From NCBI RefSeq assembly GCF_000406925.1, contig NZ_KE136347.1:534025-598024 (forward strand): 64,000 bases of DNA, written 5' to 3'. A program made the position numbers and the translations under genes. Positions 7,900 through 17,382 of the stretch are shown in pieces (position 1 is the first letter of the stretch; every line of letters starts with the position of its first letter). This DNA is from Enterococcus columbae DSM 7374 = ATCC 51263. Lineage in GTDB: Bacteria > Bacillota > Bacilli > Lactobacillales > Enterococcaceae. The notes below the pieces were generated by a model that was given only the letters and a program-made list of their open reading frames with translations, did not search any database and was not told the DNA's origin.

Positions 7900-8677
7900 A
7901 GGTAAAACAATTTTAGTTACAGGTGCTTCTTCAGGCTTGGGTGAACAAATCTGCTATCAAGCAGCAGCAAAAGGCGCACAGGTAATTGCTTGTGCGCGAA
8001 GTACAGAAAAGCTATTGCAGGTTAAGCAAATGTGTGAGGAACTAAGTCAGCAAACCTGCTATGCCTTTAGAGTGGATATGTCTGATCCACAAAGCATTGA
8101 TTTTTTAATGCAATCACTTGAGAGTAATGTTGAAAAAATTGATTGCTTGGTAAATAATGCTGGTTTTGGTTTATTTGAGGAATTTATTCATTTCGATATG
8201 CAAAAAGCGCGAGAAATGTTTGAAGTCAACATTTTAGGCATGATGCTGTTAACCCAAAAGGTCGCGATAAAAATGCTAACTAAGCAAAGTGGGCATATCA
8301 TAAATATTGCCTCGATGGCTGGGAAAATGGCTACCCCTAAGTCAACCATCTATTCAGCTACCAAATATGCGGTTTTAGGATTTTCTAACGCCTTACGTTT
8401 GGAATTGAAGCCCTTTGGTATTAAGGTGACCACGGTGAACCCTGGACCAATCGAAACGAATTTCTTTAATATTGCTGATCCTGAGGGAAATTATTTAGAT
8501 AAATTAGGTAGTTATGTATTACAAGCTGATCAACTAGCAGAAGAAATTGTTAGTGTAATTGGCAAGAATAAACGGGAAATCAATCGTCCGCAAATTATGA
8601 ATGCTGCTGCAATTTTCTATCAAATTTTCCCAAGACTAGGGGATTATTTGGCTGGAGGTATTTTTAACAAAAAATAG
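7889..8677 (+). CDS. short-chain dehydrogenase/reductase (YqjQ-like)
   Basis: NAD(P)-dependent oxidoreductase of unknown substrate. It has the cofactor loop [10 protein letters not shown], the NNAG motif, and the catalytic Ser-Tyr-Lys set (IASMAGK, then YSATKYA). The ATG at 7889 is preferred over 7880 because AGGA lies 10 bases upstream. A homologous SDR follows rnz in Bacillus (yqjQ), supporting a conserved operon rnz-SDR-recJ, though no shared function is known. Confidence 0.88.
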   Translation: MKLKGKTILVTGASSGLGEQICYQAAAKGAQVIACARSTEKLLQVKQMCEELSQQTCYAFRVDMSDPQSIDFLMQSLESNVEKIDCLVNNAGFGLFEEFIHFDMQKAREMFEVNILGMMLLTQKVAIKMLTKQSGHIINIASMAGKMATPKSTIYSATKYAVLGFSNALRLELKPFGIKVTTVNPGPIETNFFNIADPEGNYLDKLGSYVLQADQLAEEIVSVIGKNKREINRPQIMNAAAIFYQIFPRLGDYLAGGIFNKK

Positions 8678-8693
8678 CAAAGGATAGTGTATT

Positions 8694-10991
8694 TTGAAGG
8701 AAGCAAAGAATCAATGGATTTTACCTGAAAAAGTTAATTTGACAGCCTCATTTTCTAGTTCTGCAAATGAACATGGCTTGTCTACTTTAGTTCAACAAAT
8801 ACTTTGGCAAAGAGGGATTCAAACGCCAGAAAGCCTAGAACGATTTTTACATGCTGATTTACAGGATTTATACGATCCTTACTTGTTATATGACATGCAA
8901 AAAGCTGTAGAGCGTCTAAATGAAGCCATTATGTCAGGAGAAAGAATTCTGGTGTACGGTGATTATGATGCTGATGGGATTACTAGTACCACTGTCATCG
9001 TCGAAACTTTGGTTAGCTTAGGCGCAGATGTAGATTACTATCTACCCAATCGATTTAAAGATGGCTATGGACCAAACAAAAACGTCTATGCAGAGAAAAT
9101 TAAAGAAGAAATCAGCTTAATTTTAACTGTTGATAATGGGGTAGCTGGCCATGAGGCGATTGATTATGCCAATAGTCAAGGAATTGATGTTATCGTTACT
9201 GATCACCATGAGCTACCAGAAAAATTACCTGCTGCCTATGCGATTATTCATCCGAAGCATCCAGCAGGAGACTACCCATTTAAAGAATTAGCCGGGGTTG
9301 GTGTAGCTTTTAAATTAGCTTGTGCCTTATTAGAAGAGGTGCCAGTCGAATTGTTGGAATTAGTGGCTATTGGTACCATTGCGGATATGGTTTCTTTGAC
9401 GGATGAAAATCGAATTTTGGTTAAGCATGGACTAGCAATGATGCAGCAAACAACGCGAATAGGCTTATTAGCCTTAATTCAGGAAAGTAAGCTTAATTTA
9501 CAAGAATTAGATGAACAATCTATCGGTTTTGGGATTGGTCCGAGATTAAATGCCTTAGGACGCTTAACTGATCCAAATCCAGCTGTCGAACTGCTATTAA
9601 CCTTTGATGAAGAGCAAGCGCAGACTTTAGCGCAGGAGATTGATCAATGGAATCAACAACGCAAACAAATCGTTGATGATATTGTAACGCAAGCCTTAGA
9701 AAAGTTAGATGAAGCCAATCAAGTGCATGTCATTTTAGGAGAAAATTGGCATGAAGGGGTATTGGGAATTGTTGCTGGTAAAATCATGCAAAAAACAGGT
9801 AAACCAACGATTATTTTAACCACTAAGGAAGAGGGGCTAGCTAAAGGCTCGGGCCGTAGTGTCGAAACATTTAATTTATTTGAGAGTATGAGTATGGTTC
9901 GACCATTATTTAGTAAATTTGGCGGACATCATTCGGCGGTTGGCTTGACTATTCCGATTGATCATATTGCCCAATTGCAGGCACATTTAAATCAAGAGGT
10001 CGTTCGCTTACAATTGGATTTTGCGGCAGGCTTACCACTAAATATCGATGTCAAGGTACCTATTAGCGCTGTTTCAATTGATTTAATTAATGAAATCAAC
10101 CAATTAAGTCCATTTGGGATGGATTTTCCTCGACCTAACTTTTTAATCGAAGTCAATCAGGTAATCAATAAAAGGGCGATAGGAGTCAATAATGCCCATT
10201 TAAAATTACAGGTTGCTGATGATCAAAGTAATCTGCTAGATGTGATTGGTTTTGGCTTCGGCCAATATTTAGATGAAATTACGACTTCTTCATTGCAAAT
10301 CGTTGGTCGGTTAAATATCAATGAATGGAATGGAAAGCAAAGTCCACAATTTATGTTAGAGGATTTTGTAATTACAGATATACAAGTATTTGATTATCGA
10401 GCAAAAAAATACTTTACACAATTAAATTTTGAACAACCAACCTTGTATGTGGCAAATTTTCAACGCAATATTGAACGTTTCGCAACCATCATTGAGCAGC
10501 CGATTTATTTGGCTGAAGATTTGTTACAAATGAGTGAATTGCCAAGCTTTGAACAGCTGGTTTTCTTAGATTGTCCGCAAGAAAGTTGTATTTATCAGAC
10601 CATCTATCAAAAGGCGGCGGTTTCTAGAGTTTATTTTGTCTGCTACACACAAGATGATGCTTATCTTGATGGATTGGGCAGTCGAGAGCAATATGCGAAA
10701 TTATTTCAATTGATTAAACAACAAAAACGTTTAGATGTCCGTTATAAGCTGGATATGATTGCTACTCACTTAAAAATTCCAAAAAAATTATTAATTTTCA
10801 TGATTCAGGTGTTTTTTGAGCTGAAATTTGTTACAATAGATGATGGCGTGTTAAGCTACGTTGATGCGCCTGCAAAACGTGACTTGACAGAAAGTCCTAT
10901 TTATCAAAAACGAAATGAAAAAATCAAGACAGAAGAATTTTTACTTTTATCTAGTCTAGATGTATTGAAGAATTGGTTAAACAATTCGTAG
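8694..10991 (+). CDS. recJ: single-stranded-DNA exonuclease RecJ
   Basis: 5'-3' exonuclease acting in recombination and mismatch/base-excision repair. DHH-superfamily motifs are visible: YGDYDADG (88-95), VTDHHE (168-173) and the DHHA1 motif GGHHSAVG (about 409). The C-terminal third carries an OB fold and an additional Firmicute-type RecJ extension, giving 765 residues. It starts with TTG, supported by AAAGGA 9 bases upstream; no ATG fits. Downstream apt follows after 16 bases. Confidence 0.95.
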   Translation: MKEAKNQWILPEKVNLTASFSSSANEHGLSTLVQQILWQRGIQTPESLERFLHADLQDLYDPYLLYDMQKAVERLNEAIMSGERILVYGDYDADGITSTTVIVETLVSLGADVDYYLPNRFKDGYGPNKNVYAEKIKEEISLILTVDNGVAGHEAIDYANSQGIDVIVTDHHELPEKLPAAYAIIHPKHPAGDYPFKELAGVGVAFKLACALLEEVPVELLELVAIGTIADMVSLTDENRILVKHGLAMMQQTTRIGLLALIQESKLNLQELDEQSIGFGIGPRLNALGRLTDPNPAVELLLTFDEEQAQTLAQEIDQWNQQRKQIVDDIVTQALEKLDEANQVHVILGENWHEGVLGIVAGKIMQKTGKPTIILTTKEEGLAKGSGRSVETFNLFESMSMVRPLFSKFGGHHSAVGLTIPIDHIAQLQAHLNQEVVRLQLDFAAGLPLNIDVKVPISAVSIDLINEINQLSPFGMDFPRPNFLIEVNQVINKRAIGVNNAHLKLQVADDQSNLLDVIGFGFGQYLDEITTSSLQIVGRLNINEWNGKQSPQFMLEDFVITDIQVFDYRAKKYFTQLNFEQPTLYVANFQRNIERFATIIEQPIYLAEDLLQMSELPSFEQLVFLDCPQESCIYQTIYQKAAVSRVYFVCYTQDDAYLDGLGSREQYAKLFQLIKQQKRLDVRYKLDMIATHLKIPKKLLIFMIQVFFELKFVTIDDGVLSYVDAPAKRDLTESPIYQKRNEKIKTEEFLLLSSLDVLKNWLNNS

Positions 10992-11007
10992 GAGGAACAA
11001 GAAAAAT

Positions 11008-11520
11008 ATGAATTTAAGAGATTACATTGCGAGTATCCCTAATTATCCTTCAGAAGGAATCATCTTTCGCGATATTTCACCATTGATGGCTGACGGTGAA
11101 GCATACCGCTATGCAACACATCAAATTGTTGAATATGCTAAAGAAAAACAAATCGATATGGTGGTTGGCCCTGAAGCACGTGGTTTTATCGTTGGTTGTC
11201 CAGTAGCTTATGAATTAGGTGTTGGCTTTGCCCCAGTTCGTAAAAAAGGAAAATTACCTAGAAAAACAATTGAAGTATCTTACGACTTAGAATATGGTTC
11301 AGATACATTAACGATTCACGAAGATGCGATTAAACCAGGTCAACGTGTATTAATTTGTGATGATTTATTGGCGACTGGTGGTACGATTAAAGCAACTATT
11401 GAATTAGTTGAAAAACTTGGTGGCGTTGTTGCTGGATGTGCCTTTTTAATTGAGTTAAATGATCTAAATGGCCGTGAAAAAATTAAAGATTACGATATCA
11501 TCACATTGATGGATTATTAA
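11008..11520 (+). CDS. apt: adenine phosphoribosyltransferase
   Basis: Salvages adenine to AMP with PRPP. The PRPP-binding loop [13 protein letters not shown] (114-126) and the N-terminal [15 protein letters not shown] signature of Apt are present; 170 residues is the standard length. AGGAGG lies 10 bases before the ATG. The gene ends the obgE-side plus-strand cluster, and recJ-apt adjacency is common in Firmicutes. Confidence 0.97.
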   Translation: MNLRDYIASIPNYPSEGIIFRDISPLMADGEAYRYATHQIVEYAKEKQIDMVVGPEARGFIVGCPVAYELGVGFAPVRKKGKLPRKTIEVSYDLEYGSDTLTIHEDAIKPGQRVLICDDLLATGGTIKATIELVEKLGGVVAGCAFLIELNDLNGREKIKDYDIITLMDY

Positions 11521-11541
11521 TCTAATTGAATCTGTTTATTT

Positions 11542-11578
11542 TACGAAGAGAAATTAAAAGTTTCTCTTCGTATTTTTA
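11542..11578 (+). terminator. terminator after apt
   Basis: Perfect 12-bp stem tacgaagagaaa with tttctcttcgta (11542-11553, 11561-11572), then T-rich sequence. Confidence 0.9.
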
Positions 11579-11784
11579 TTATATGGTTTTATATACAGCG
11601 AATTTTTATCAATATTTTCAATGATTAGTTACTAATTATTTATCATTTGACATAATTGCAACTTTTTATTGATTTTCTAAATCATAGTTGCTAATGAATT
11701 ACCAGAGTGTTTGATTTTTTACGATTTTTAATGGGTTAGATAGCTGATTTTTAACTTCAATGGGACTATATTGTTAAATATACT

Positions 11785-11814
11785 TTTATAGAAAATCACT
11801 GTTTTCTGTAAAGC
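11785..11814 (-). other. dif-like element, left copy
   Basis: Read on the minus strand it is GCTTTACAGAAAAC, a short AGTGA centre, then TTTTCTATAAAA: two AT-rich arms with partial dyad symmetry. The first arm recurs exactly, in the opposite orientation, at 12708-12721. Layout and sequence resemble the dif sites that XerS uses in streptococci and lactococci, as I remember them. The rest of the 11580-11960 gap is AT-rich with no gene seen. Confidence 0.45.
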
Positions 11815-11965
11815 ATAAATAAACCAAAAATTCCCCTGTATTAAACGAGTGAATTGGCGTCAAATTGCTTATTTAGTGTAGCTTGAGAAAAATAAAAAGA
11901 AAAACTATCAACAACCATGACAGTTTTTCTTAAAAAATATTCCATGAGAAAGAATCGATTAATAA

Positions 11966-12241
11966 TCACGCAAATTCAACTTTTAATTGTTTTCCTAATG
12001 CAGAAGCAATTTTAGATAAGGTGTCAAAACTTGTATTGTATCCTTTTTCAATGCGTGAAATAGTTGATTGAGGCACATTCGCGAGTTCAGCTAATTCTCT
12101 TTGAGTTAATCCTGCATTTTCTCGTGCTTTCATTAAAGCGACAGCACTTTCTAGTTTTGCATTTTCTAACTCAAACATTTCTTTAGCTTTTTTATTTTTT
12201 AAATATTCCGTTAAATAATCATCAAATTTAATTGTTGGCAT
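11966..12241 (-). CDS. HigA-like Xre-family antitoxin
   Basis: Short helix-turn-helix protein of 91 residues; the HTH core is AGLTQRELAELANVPQSTISRIEKG. Start 12241 is preferred because GAGGAGG lies 9 bases upstream; an in-frame TTG at 12259 overlaps that site. The N-terminal helical part (FDDYLTEYLKNKKAKEMFE) resembles antitoxins that neutralise HigB/Gp49-type toxins. Immediately upstream, overlapping by 14 bases, is the C-terminal remnant of such a toxin, so this is a left-over antitoxin that may still act as a repressor. Confidence 0.85.
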   Translation of the reverse strand: MPTIKFDDYLTEYLKNKKAKEMFELENAKLESAVALMKARENAGLTQRELAELANVPQSTISRIEKGYNTSFDTLSKIASALGKQLKVEFA

Positions 12242-12374
12242 TTTTGTTTTCCTCCTCAAATTCTCTACGAATTTCTAGAGCATGTGATATTTCTTTTGCA
12301 GGTGTTTTTTGCGTCTTTTTGCTGAAACCATGAGTTATAATAAATCTCGAACCAGACCAATGAAAATACAATAT
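12228..12374 (-). pseudogene. HigB/Gp49-type toxin, C-terminal remnant
   Basis: The minus strand upstream of the antitoxin reads ILYFHWSGSRFIITHGFS followed by KKTQKTPAKEISHALEIRR and a stop (12228-12230), which is the characteristic C-terminal half of HigB/RelE-like toxins (the THGF-KKTQKTP motif). Just upstream in the same frame are two stop codons within 24 codons (CITK-stop, TL-stop), and the N-terminal half is missing or frameshifted; a fragment SQFEVRGN in another part may be residual. The toxin is therefore dead while its antitoxin survives. Confidence 0.75.
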
Positions 12375-12707
12375 CTATTTCGTAATACAATTGTATTACA
12401 GCGTGATCAACTTATCAAATGCTATAGTTTCTTTAAAACTCAACAGCTATATTTATATTTCCTCTTACTTCGAATTGACTGGATTATTTCATCAATCATT
12501 AATGAATCAAGGTTTGCTGTACAATCAGACCTTTTTTTTGGTACTTTGTGTATTTAAGTTATTTTTGTCTGCAATAGTCGCTAAATTTGATTTCGTTGCT
12601 GCATTTAAGCTTAACGCGCTCCGCTCTTAGTTATGCATTTTTAAAGCCAAGCTTAGCTAGACAGTCTACTTGCATTTTAGGCTGTTTCATTTTATAATTA
12701 AAATTAA

Positions 12708-12753
12708 GCTTTACAGAAAACCATAATTTATATAACTAATTTCTATAAAAACT
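12708..12753 (+). other. dif-like element, right copy
   Basis: GCTTTACAGAAAAC (12708-12721) is followed by CATAATTTATATAAC and then ATTTCTATAAAA (near 12739-12750). Both arms match the left copy at 11785-11814 but in inverted orientation and with a longer centre. It lies about 170 bases upstream of xerS, the usual position of the XerS target. The remainder of 12375-12916 shows no gene. Confidence 0.4.
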
Positions 12754-12925
12754 GTAAATAGTTCTTTATACCTATAACTTTTAAAATCAAAATAATACAT
12801 AGTTTTTAAAAGTTTTTAAAAAGAATGATGCTGTAAGTGAGTCTGAAGGTAAATTTAAGGTATGCCCCTTTCTTTTTTGTTTAATCTTTTAAAAATCTTT
12901 AAATACAGACGGGAGTGTGATCCAA

Positions 12926-14047
12926 TTGCAAGCAACACAAGCAACTGCTAAAGCTAAAGTTTTAGAAAATTTACCCAATTTACCCCTATTTATTCAAGAG
13001 TATTTCCAAAAGAAAATTGAAGAAGATTATTCTTCAGTTACCCTATTTGAATATCAAAAAGAAATCAAACGGTTTTTAGAATGGCTTATTCGTGAGGGTT
13101 ACTCTCAAGCGAACACCATTCAAGCAATTACCGTGGCTGATTTAGAAAAAATGAGCGAAAAAGATTTAAGTATGTATAAACGGGAGTTGCAAAATCGTAA
13201 AAAGAATCTTGCTGCAGATAAACGTAAATTGTATGAGGAATCTGGAGATGAATTACCAGGACTTTCTAAAAGTACGATTAAACGTAGTCTGACTTCCTTG
13301 CGCTCATTGTTTAATTTTTTAGCAACTACCACCAATGAGGAAACTAACCTTCCCTATTTATCGTCTAATCAAATGCAAGGTGTAAAAAATGTAAATGATT
13401 CGGTTAAGATGAGCGTACGAACCAAAAAAATGGAACCAATGATTTTTTTTGATAATGAAGGCTTAGATTTTTTAGATTTTATTGAAAATCGCTATGAAAA
13501 GTTATTGGAGAGTCGGCAAGCGCTAGCTTTTTTTGAAAAAAATAAAGTGAGAGATTTAGCAATTATTGGTCTATTTTTGGGAACTGGAATTCGTCTATCA
13601 GAACTGGTGAATATCAATTTACGTGATTTGGAATTAACGGATGAGTCATTAAGCATCAGGGTTATTCGTAAGGGTGGACAAATGGATTGGGTAACGGTTG
13701 CTTCCCCTATGGTTTCTTATATTACCGATTACCTAACTATTCGGAAAACGACCTATCAAGTGACTGAAAATGTACAACCTCTCTTTTTGTCAACATACGG
13801 AGGTGCTGCTAAACGCTTAAAGGCGAATGCGATTGAGAAAATGCTTGATAAATATTCCAGTGCTTATAATAAAAGAACAACGCCCCATAAATTACGTCAT
13901 TCAGTGGGAACACAGATTTATCGCAAGACTGGCTCTATTGTCACCACTGCTCAACTTTTAGGACAAAATAATACGAATTCTACAAGTATTTACACCCATA
14001 TTGGGGCTAAAGAGCAAGTAAATATTATGAATCACTTGTATGATTGA
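12926..14047 (+). CDS. xerS: tyrosine recombinase XerS
   Basis: Site-specific recombinase that resolves chromosome dimers at dif in lactococci and streptococci, replacing XerC/XerD. The N-terminal SAM-like core-binding domain spans about 25-150; the catalytic domain carries Arg226 (GTGIRLSEL), Lys252, His324-x2-Arg327 (PHKLRHS) and the nucleophile Tyr359 (SIYTHI), numbered from the GTG at 12917. The position of the second conserved histidine is Gln350 (LLGQ). The start may be TTG 12926, with GGGAG 10 bases upstream, rather than GTG 12917. Its single-gene layout and adjacency to dif-like elements support the XerS subtype. Confidence 0.88.
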   Translation: MQATQATAKAKVLENLPNLPLFIQEYFQKKIEEDYSSVTLFEYQKEIKRFLEWLIREGYSQANTIQAITVADLEKMSEKDLSMYKRELQNRKKNLAADKRKLYEESGDELPGLSKSTIKRSLTSLRSLFNFLATTTNEETNLPYLSSNQMQGVKNVNDSVKMSVRTKKMEPMIFFDNEGLDFLDFIENRYEKLLESRQALAFFEKNKVRDLAIIGLFLGTGIRLSELVNINLRDLELTDESLSIRVIRKGGQMDWVTVASPMVSYITDYLTIRKTTYQVTENVQPLFLSTYGGAAKRLKANAIEKMLDKYSSAYNKRTTPHKLRHSVGTQIYRKTGSIVTTAQLLGQNNTNSTSIYTHIGAKEQVNIMNHLYD

Positions 14048-14068
14048 GAAAGATTATTTAATTTATGT

Positions 14069-14097
14069 GTAGCAGCTAATCAGCTGCTACCTTTTTT
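14069..14097 (+). terminator. terminator after xerS
   Basis: Perfect stem gtagcagct/agctgctac (14069-14077, 14082-14090) followed by CTTTTTTG. Confidence 0.9.
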
Positions 14098-14103
14098 GTA
14101 TTA

Positions 14104-14146
14104 AATAAAGCATTAGCTATCTTAACGGAATATAGATAGCTAATGC
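14104..14146 (-). terminator. terminator after threonine aldolase
   Basis: 13-bp stem gcattagctatct (14110-14122) and agatagctaatgc (14134-14146); on the minus strand it is followed by ctttattt. Confidence 0.85.
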
Positions 14147-14163
14147 TTATAGATTTGAATGAA

Positions 14164-15189
14164 TTATAAAATTTCTTCTAAGGCTGCAACTGCCTCATTA
14201 CTAGTTGCCCAGCTTGTTGCAATTCGAATCACCGTATGCTTTTCATCATATTTTTCCCAGAAGCTAACCCGTAGCTTTTCTTTAAGCTTAGCTAATTTTT
14301 CATCACTAATGATAATAAAGATTTGGTTTGTTGAATTTTTTATGTAAAATGGATATTGTTTTTCTTGAACAATTTTTCGAACCCGATTGGCACATTCGAT
14401 GGCATGACGGCTGATAGAAAAGTATAAATCATCTGTAAATAAGGTGTCAAATTGAATTCCTAGTAAGCGACCTTTAGCTAGAAGCGCCCCATGCTGCTTG
14501 ATTTGTGTAACAAAATGTTTGGGAGTATTTCCTTTAGTAAATACGACTGCTTCTCCGCATATGGCGCCAATCTTAGTCCCACCAATATAAAATACATCAG
14601 CAAGCTTGGCAATATCTGCAATGGTATGATCGCAATCATCAGCCATCAAAGCATAACCCAATCTAGCTCCATCGATAAATAATGGTAGGTGATATTGTCG
14701 ACAAACTGTTGAAAGCTGCAATAATTCATCTTTGCTATAAAGTGTTCCATACTCAGTTGGTTGAGAAATATAAACCATTCCAGGAAATACCATATGTTCA
14801 TGATTGTCATCTTGATAAAAATTAGCTAGATAGCTCTTTAGATCGAACGCATTTATTTTGCCATCAGTTTGTGACAGGGTTAACACCTTATGTCCAGTAT
14901 ATTCAATAGCTCCAGCTTCGTGTGAGGCAACGTGACCAGTCTGTGCAGCAATAACGCCTTCATAAGACTCTAGCATGGTATCAATGATAATTTGATTCGT
15001 TTGTGTTCCACCAGTTAATAGATGAACATCAGCATCTGGCAATTGACAAATGTTTTTGATTTTTTCTTTTGCACTAAGCGTATAAACATCATTTCCATAA
15101 CCGGGATGTTGTTCAAAATTTGTTTCCAAAAGCTTTTGAAGAATTTGCGGATGCGCACCTTCTGTATAATCAGATTCGAAAGAAAGCAC
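14164..15189 (-). CDS. low-specificity L-threonine aldolase family (PLP)
   Basis: Cytosolic pyridoxal-phosphate enzyme of the beta-eliminating lyase fold, predicted to split threonine or allo-threonine into glycine and acetaldehyde. The 341-residue protein shows FESDYTEGAHPQIL at the start, the cofactor-region FIDGARLGYAL (Asp173, Arg176), and the Schiff-base lysine Lys206 in YIGGTKIGA. It is flanked by its own terminator and appears monocistronic. Closely related PLP lyases cannot be excluded. Confidence 0.88.
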   Translation of the reverse strand: MLSFESDYTEGAHPQILQKLLETNFEQHPGYGNDVYTLSAKEKIKNICQLPDADVHLLTGGTQTNQIIIDTMLESYEGVIAAQTGHVASHEAGAIEYTGHKVLTLSQTDGKINAFDLKSYLANFYQDDNHEHMVFPGMVYISQPTEYGTLYSKDELLQLSTVCRQYHLPLFIDGARLGYALMADDCDHTIADIAKLADVFYIGGTKIGAICGEAVVFTKGNTPKHFVTQIKQHGALLAKGRLLGIQFDTLFTDDLYFSISRHAIECANRVRKIVQEKQYPFYIKNSTNQIFIIISDEKLAKLKEKLRVSFWEKYDEKHTVIRIATSWATSNEAVAALEEIL

Positions 15190-15284
15190 TTATTTCCCCT
15201 CCTTATTAAATACAAATTTATTGTTTTTGTATTTTATCATAAGTGAGTGATTAAAACAAATTGTTAATAATTGTATTATGTAAA

Positions 15285-15330
15285 CTAAAATCACAGAGAT
15301 TTTCATAATGATTGAAAATCTCTGTGATTA
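15285..15330 (-). terminator. terminator after the aryl-sulfotransferase remnant
   Basis: Near-perfect 17-bp stem (15289-15305 with 15313-15329; arms aatcacagagatttt and aaaatctctgtgatt), then TTTTAG on the minus strand. It lies directly after the remnant's stop codon, so the dead gene retains its terminator. Confidence 0.85.
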
Positions 15331-15335
15331 ATTAA

Positions 15336-15835
15336 CTAATTAAAATAAAATTGTTTAAAGTCATACTTAAATACACGATACAAATATTGGGTAGTTATTG
15401 GATGTCCGAAACTTCTTATTAAGGTCCCCTCTGTATCATATTCTGCAAAAATTGATTGCTGTCCAGAATCAACTACGATATTATTCCCAAATTGTTGAAC
15501 GCTAGATACATAAGCTGAATATGGGAAATTAAAGGTTGGCTAAAGGTTGCATGAGCACTTTGAGTTAATTGCAATAGCTTATTTTGAATTTTTTCTTGTG
15601 TGGAGACATTGTAAATTTGTTTTACATTTTGAATAGCTAAATCACTATAATCAATTGTCTGGATATTACTTCCTTTGGTTGATATCAATTGATGGGTGTA
15701 GCTATTAGGGGTAGTTTGAGCGATTGGTTGAGTAGTATCTGCATCAGTTTTTAAATAAATAGCTATCGGTATTAATAAACAAATAACCAATAAGCTATTC
15801 CATAAATATTTTTTATTTAGGTATTTAAATGTTAT
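15336..15835 (-). pseudogene. aryl-sulfate sulfotransferase (AssT-like), collapsed remnant
   Basis: Two ends of one gene remain in different frames. The N-terminal part (frame 15473-15835) begins KYLNKKYLWNSLLVICLL, a membrane anchor, and ends NKLLQLTQSAHATFSQPLI, matching the region just before the catalytic domain of Firmicute AssT proteins. The C-terminal part (15336 to about 15535) reads FPYSAYVSSVQQFGN, IFAEYDTEGTLIRSFG and LYRVFKYDFK, the typical AssT end. The catalytic middle, several hundred residues, is gone. A repeat of aaccttta lies at the junction. No plausible start codon remains (ATA where Met is expected). Family recognition is from memory. Confidence 0.65.
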
Positions 15836-15966
15836 CTTCTCCCTGTAATTATTTTACTATCCATCATTAAAATAGTGAAAACTTAAGGATAGCTTAAAAA
15901 AAGACTTGCTATTTTAAAATAGAAGGTTATTATGAAAAATAGAGGTGTATTTAGGGAGGGATTTTT

Positions 15967-16914
15967 TTGCTCTTTTTATTAATGGGAATTTTTGTTGGCG
16001 CTTTATTACCAATCCAAACGGCTTTGAACGCACAGATGCGCTCGTTTTTAAAATCACCGTTTTTAGCTTCCCTTTGTTCGTTTACTATTGGGACTATTTT
16101 TCTAGCCCTTTTAGTTTTATTATCAGGTGATTCCCTATTTTTAAGTAAACAACAAGTATCTATTTTACCTTTATGGGCTTATTTAGGTGGTTTATTGGGA
16201 ATGCTAGGACTGACCGCGAATATTTTATTATTTCCAGTATTAGGTAGTGTGCAAACTGTGATTATGCCTATTTTAGGTCAGCTATTAATGTCCTTGCTGA
16301 TTGATCAATTCGGCTGGTTTCATGCAAAAATTCATAGCTTTTCATTATTCAGGGCTTTTGGTACGATAGGCTTGATTATCGGCGTATTATTGGTTGTTTT
16401 CTTTCCACAATATTTCCGCCAAGAAAAACAAATGAAATATGTAGCTCCAATTAAAGCAAAGTCAAACCTTCAATTTTTATGGCAATTAGTTGGTATTGGT
16501 GCCGGAATGTTGATGTCTAGTCAAGTGGCGATTAATGGTTACCTTGGACACCAAATCGGTTCATCTGTACATGCCGCTTTTATTTCATTTTTTGTAGGGA
16601 CAATCTTGGTTTGTTTAGCTGTGTGCTTTGAAAGAAGCTGGCTAAATATTAGACAAGTAAAATTTACTAACATCCCTCCTTGGTTATGGCTGGCGGGTAT
16701 GTTAGGCGCTGGCTATGTTTTTTGCAATGCTTTTTTAGCACCAAAAATTGGAACAGGAGCAATTGTTACATTAGCTTTGGTTGGCCAAATATTATCTAGC
16801 ATGACCATTGATCAATTTGGTTTGCTGGGAGCCATTCAGAAAAAAATAAAAGCAATTCAGCTATTAGGCTTAGCAATACTATTTATAGGTGTTCTTTTTA
16901 TCGAAATTTTTTAA
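15967..16914 (+). CDS. DMT-superfamily transporter, duplicated DUF606/YdcZ
   Basis: Integral membrane protein of 315 residues with about ten hydrophobic segments. It is two YdcZ (DUF606) units in tandem: the first starts MLFLLMGIFVGALLPIQTALNAQM, shown here by its LPIQTALNAQ motif, and the second at about residue 172 with MLMSSQVAINGYLGHQIG; both end in LALVGQILSSMTIDQFG-like segments. Substrate unknown. The TTG at 15967 is the likely start, 6 bases after GGGAGGGA. The next gene follows after 12 bases, so the two are cotranscribed. Confidence 0.85.
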   Translation: MLFLLMGIFVGALLPIQTALNAQMRSFLKSPFLASLCSFTIGTIFLALLVLLSGDSLFLSKQQVSILPLWAYLGGLLGMLGLTANILLFPVLGSVQTVIMPILGQLLMSLLIDQFGWFHAKIHSFSLFRAFGTIGLIIGVLLVVFFPQYFRQEKQMKYVAPIKAKSNLQFLWQLVGIGAGMLMSSQVAINGYLGHQIGSSVHAAFISFFVGTILVCLAVCFERSWLNIRQVKFTNIPPWLWLAGMLGAGYVFCNAFLAPKIGTGAIVTLALVGQILSSMTIDQFGLLGAIQKKIKAIQLLGLAILFIGVLFIEIF

Positions 16915-16926
16915 GGAGTGTAATGA

Positions 16927-17250
16927 ATGATGCAAATCAATACCGGTCCAATTATTACTGAAGAAAAAGCATTAATTCAGATTATGATACAGTTATATTA
17001 TCAAAAGCATCCAACAGAAACCATTGGCTATCAAGAAATGCTAGATTATGCTTTGCAACGCCTTAGCCTTTGTCGCTTTGGGGAACAAAAAACAACCTGT
17101 AAGAAATGTCCAGTCCATTGTTATCAGAAAAATTATCGTGAACAAATGAAAAAAATCATGCGTTATTCTGGTCCATACATGCTCTATCGTCATCCAATAT
17201 TTGCTCTCAAGCATTATTATCGACAATTCACTAGAACAATAAAAAGATAA
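16927..17250 (+). CDS. nitrous-oxide-stimulated-promoter family protein
   Basis: Small cytosolic protein of 107 residues with four cysteines spaced C-x8-C-x2-C-x3-C (CRFGEQKTTCKKCPVHC), likely metal-binding, followed by the conserved MRYSGPYMLYRHPIFALKH. This matches the family named for a nitrous-oxide-stimulated promoter; its biochemical role is unknown. AAGGAG overlaps the stop of the upstream transporter gene and sits 8 bases before ATG 16927. Confidence 0.8.
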   Translation: MMQINTGPIITEEKALIQIMIQLYYQKHPTETIGYQEMLDYALQRLSLCRFGEQKTTCKKCPVHCYQKNYREQMKKIMRYSGPYMLYRHPIFALKHYYRQFTRTIKR

Positions 17251-17300
17251 AATAAAAGCTACCTAAAACTCTCTCTCAGTAATTTAGGTAGCTTTTATTT
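17251..17300 (+). terminator. terminator
   Basis: 17-bp arms aataaaagctacctaaa (17251-17267) and tttaggtagcttttatt (17283-17299) with T-rich flanks; ends the transporter operon. Confidence 0.9.
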
Positions 17301-17382
17301 TAGGAATGTAAGGCAGTTGATTCACTTCGAGTAAATAAAATCTAGTTTTTAAAAATTCAATGATTATAAAAATTTTTCAAAA

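Noticed and set aside
12309-12630. Plus-strand frames of 79-82 codons upstream of xerS
   Set aside because: Hydrophobic low-complexity translations, no ribosome-binding sites, and they overlap the toxin remnant on the other strand.
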